A DNA stretch of 64,000 bases from Symbiodinium natans (lineage: Eukaryota > Sar > Dinophyceae > Suessiales > Symbiodiniaceae): contig CAJNDS010001001.1 of the NCBI GenBank assembly GCA_905221605.1, forward strand, positions 1,168,549 through 1,232,548. Direction: 5' to 3'. Below are positions 63,310 through 64,000 of the stretch, piece by piece. Every line of letters starts with the position of its first letter. The stretch's first letter is position 1. The notes below the pieces were generated by a model. It was not told the origin of the DNA. It ran no database searches and was given only the letters and a program-made list of their open reading frames with translations. The translations under genes and the position numbers were made by a program.

Positions 63310-64000
63310 TCGCTCAAGGGTTTCGGGTGTAGAATGAGCAGAAATGGTGGCGTTGGACTGCTGGACGTATGAAAGTCCCGTCAAGCCCAGAAAACTGGAG
63401 GTGTGGACACAGACTTGTTTCCGAGCTGAACACCATGACCAGCAGATTCACGACAATTTCACGACAATGAATGCCTTCATCATCACCTGATGGGAGGTGT
63501 AACCCTCCCCCCCCCCCCCCCCCGCCCAAAAAAAAAAAGTTAAAAGTGTCCCCCCCCCCCCCCCCCCCCCCTTGCTGTGCCGAAACCTTGTGCCACAACC
63601 TTTGAAATCAAAGGGCGCATGCTTTAGAACGCCTGGTGTGAAACTGAAGCTTCGAAACCCTAAACCCTAAACCATCCTAAACGATGGGTTTAGGGTTTAG
63701 GGTTTAGAGGAGCCCTAACCCCTAAACCCCCTTCCCCCCCATCCCCCACAAAGTGCCCGGCCTGGGGCTGGCGGCCTCCACGACGAAATTTTGACGGCCG
63801 CGCGGGTCGAAGGTCTATCGAGGCGTCCGTCAGTGCTGGGGGGGGGGGGGGGGGGGCAGCTGTGGATGAATCAGGGTTTATAACAGGTGTACAGGGGGGT
63901 CTCACAGACTCAAGATGTCCAAGGCCCCCTACTCATATACCTCAGTGGCAACTTTCGGGAGAGCAAGTTTAGGGTCTAGGGTCTAGGGTCTAGGGTCTAG
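63310..64000. other. Window end, no proven gene
   Basis: Open minus-strand stretch at about 63320-63500 (LPSGDDEGIHCREIVVNLLV) might be an upstream exon but has no clear splice sites. The rest holds C and G homopolymers (63509, 63550, 63838), short CCCTAAA/TTTAGGG runs and a TCTAGGG run at the end. Confidence 0.4.

Noticed and set aside
62693-63384. Frames of GFIGFIG or YKPYKP repeats
   Set aside because: Direct translation of the TTTATAGGG array; not proteins.

Overview
The window looks like nuclear DNA of a dinoflagellate or a close alveolate relative. Four things point there. Plant-type telomeric heptamers (TTTAGGG/CCCTAAA) and their variants are scattered through almost every non-coding stretch. 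All genes I can prove lie on one strand (minus). Intron donors are often GC or GA instead of GT, and acceptors are mostly AG followed by G. Coding sequence is broken into tiny exons. Species cannot be named from the sequence alone. I saw no tRNA, rRNA, CRISPR array or prokaryotic operon.

Layout, in minus-strand transcription order. 62744 to about 19540 is one very fragmented gene for a DHX34-like DEVH-box RNA helicase. I assembled 43 exons by hand, mostly 17 to 93 nt, and nearly all junctions match in reading phase. Two further same-strand genes lie inside its introns. One is a single-domain voltage-gated cation channel with C-terminal EF-hands (59497-54214, 15 exons found). The other is an intronless coiled-coil protein with one membrane segment (35154-33886). 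Next comes a two-exon adenosine-deaminase-family gene (18662-17254). Below 17.2 kb there are only isolated exon-like islands, including two zinc-binding ones, which I could not join into a named gene.

Between exons the DNA consists of telomere-like arrays and at least fifteen families of short inverted-repeat elements (70-230 bp, lettered A to O here). Several introns are exactly one such element flanked by a short direct repeat of exon sequence. This is the arrangement expected if introns arise by insertion of non-autonomous transposons (introners). The clearest cases are the only intron of the deaminase gene (family B), an EF-hand intron of the channel (family B with telomeric arrays inside), and a channel intron that is almost pure TTTAGGG array between 8-bp duplications. 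Family A elements supply a GT donor from their own inverted repeat in two helicase introns.

On the plus strand most exons have CCCTAAA on the left and TTTAGGG on the right. In the transcript the acceptor is therefore preceded by CCCTAAA (pyrimidine-rich, with CTAAAC resembling a branch site) and the donor is followed by GGG-rich TTTAGGG. All gene models are hand-built from conserved motifs, phase and splice dinucleotides and need transcript confirmation.
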